DNA of 64,000 nucleotides from Sympetrum striolatum (lineage: Eukaryota > Arthropoda > Insecta > Odonata > Libellulidae), in the NCBI GenBank assembly GCA_947579665.1, contig OX388345.1:30905849-30969848 (forward strand), read 5' to 3'. Below the pieces are notes generated by a model, which worked only from the letters and a program-made list of their open reading frames with translations, did not search any database and had not been told where the DNA came from. The translations under genes and the position numbers were made by a program. Below, in pieces: positions 13,730 through 64,000 of the stretch; within the stretch, counting starts at the first letter, position 1; every line of letters begins with the position of its first letter.

Positions 13730-13762
13730 TTTAAATTCCGTTTAACGTTTAGACATTGCAGT
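13730..13762 (+). promoter_or_regulatory. Candidate core promoter of Hml (TATA-like plus initiator-like)
   Basis: A TTTAAAT box at 13730-13736 lies about 30 bp upstream of a GCAGTG initiator-like sequence whose A is at 13760, the canonical spacing for a TATA/Inr promoter. It is about 97 bp upstream of the ATG at 13857, which has a favourable arthropod context (CACAATG). This rests on spacing alone; the true start site could be elsewhere or behind a 5'UTR intron. Confidence 0.3.
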
Positions 13763-13856
13763 GGAGGCTTTCGACCAGCATAGAAGTCTCCTAGATTCCC
13801 TACACTGGGCTCTCTCGTCCTTTCTTCGCATGTTTTGAGGAGCTTCGTCTCCCACA

Positions 13857-63680
<49,824 letters not shown>

Positions 63681-63879
63681 GTAAGTAATTAGTTATGTAC
63701 CAGTTATTTTTTCAATGAATAATTCTCAGCAGCAACTCTAAGAGAAAGATTTTTCTGTGAGGATCTCTGTTTAATTTATCCCATAATTTATTTTAACATA
63801 TAAAATCATACCTGTGAATTTTTTATCAGTCTAAATTAAACAATAATTATTGACGTTAATGCTATATCCTTATTCTTAG

Positions 63880-63908
63880 CTTGCGGTGTATCTACTCAAC
63901 AGAAATAA
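63880..63908 (+). CDS. Hml: Possible terminal Hml exon (8 residues plus stop)
   Basis: An acceptor (tattcttag) at 63871-63879 in the right phase would add ACGVSTQQK and a TAA at 63906-63908, closing the protein at about 3,481 residues. No AATAAA signal is visible before 64,000, and hemolectins usually continue with further Cys-rich modules. It may therefore be a chance acceptor, with the true next exon outside the window. Confidence 0.3.
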
Positions 63909-64000
63909 TAAATGGGAGAATTTTTCTTATGAAACACATATACTTATTTTAAGATATTGCAATAGAGATTACATGAATAATAAGTAGATCAAACTCCAAA

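Overview
The window is a piece of an arthropod nuclear genome, most likely an insect. It is AT-rich, its introns are mostly GT-AG, and it holds tRNA-derived SINEs, non-LTR (LINE) and Penelope-like relics and many TA-flanked DNA-transposon miniatures. One very large gene dominates it: a hemolectin/hemocytin (Hml) orthologue on the + strand. This is a secreted, hemocyte-type, mucin/von Willebrand-factor-like clotting protein. I assembled 65 exons by hand from 13,857 to 63,680. Reading phase is continuous across every junction and no in-frame stop occurs, giving about 3,470 residues. The gene probably runs past the window end, although a possible short last exon with a stop lies at 63,880-63,908.

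Layout. 1-13.7 kb: mostly non-coding, CpG-containing DNA with SINE copies, a Penelope-like GIY-YIG fragment, palindromes, and two well-formed but unidentified minus-strand exons (841-938 and 11,743-11,872). 13.7-28.9 kb: Hml promoter, signal peptide, Ser-rich N-terminus and an alternating series of two sushi-like and two EGF-like domains, split by introns of up to 5.3 kb. 29.5-45.4 kb: three vWD-C8-TIL units (D-assemblies). 45.4-54.1 kb: Thr/Pro linkers alternating with nine tandem WxxW (MUC2/MUC5-type CysD) domains. Each domain is a two-exon cassette, and units 3-9 are near-identical recent duplicates, introns included. 54.5-58.3 kb: one discoidin (FA58C) domain and one CBM14 chitin-binding domain. 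58.6-63.7 kb: a tenth WxxW domain, a TIL/vWC-like segment and an eleventh WxxW domain.

The modules suggest a hemolymph coagulation or entrapment protein. The vWD-C8-TIL units would assemble the polymer, the Thr/Pro-WxxW array would give a mucin-like stretch, and FA58C and CBM14 would bind carbohydrate, lipid or chitin.

The most notable observations are: (i) the recent higher-order duplication of the WxxW cassettes (ABAB-B order, 1,299-bp superunit); (ii) two independent DNA-transposon insertions confined to cassette 4, with preserved empty sites in its sister cassettes; (iii) a GDPH motif in only the second vWD domain; (iv) loss of the first Cys of the CGLC motif in all three vWD domains; (v) a GC-AG intron inside the discoidin domain; (vi) a roughly six-fold drop in CpG from the 5' part of the locus to the gene body, suggesting germline gene-body methylation.
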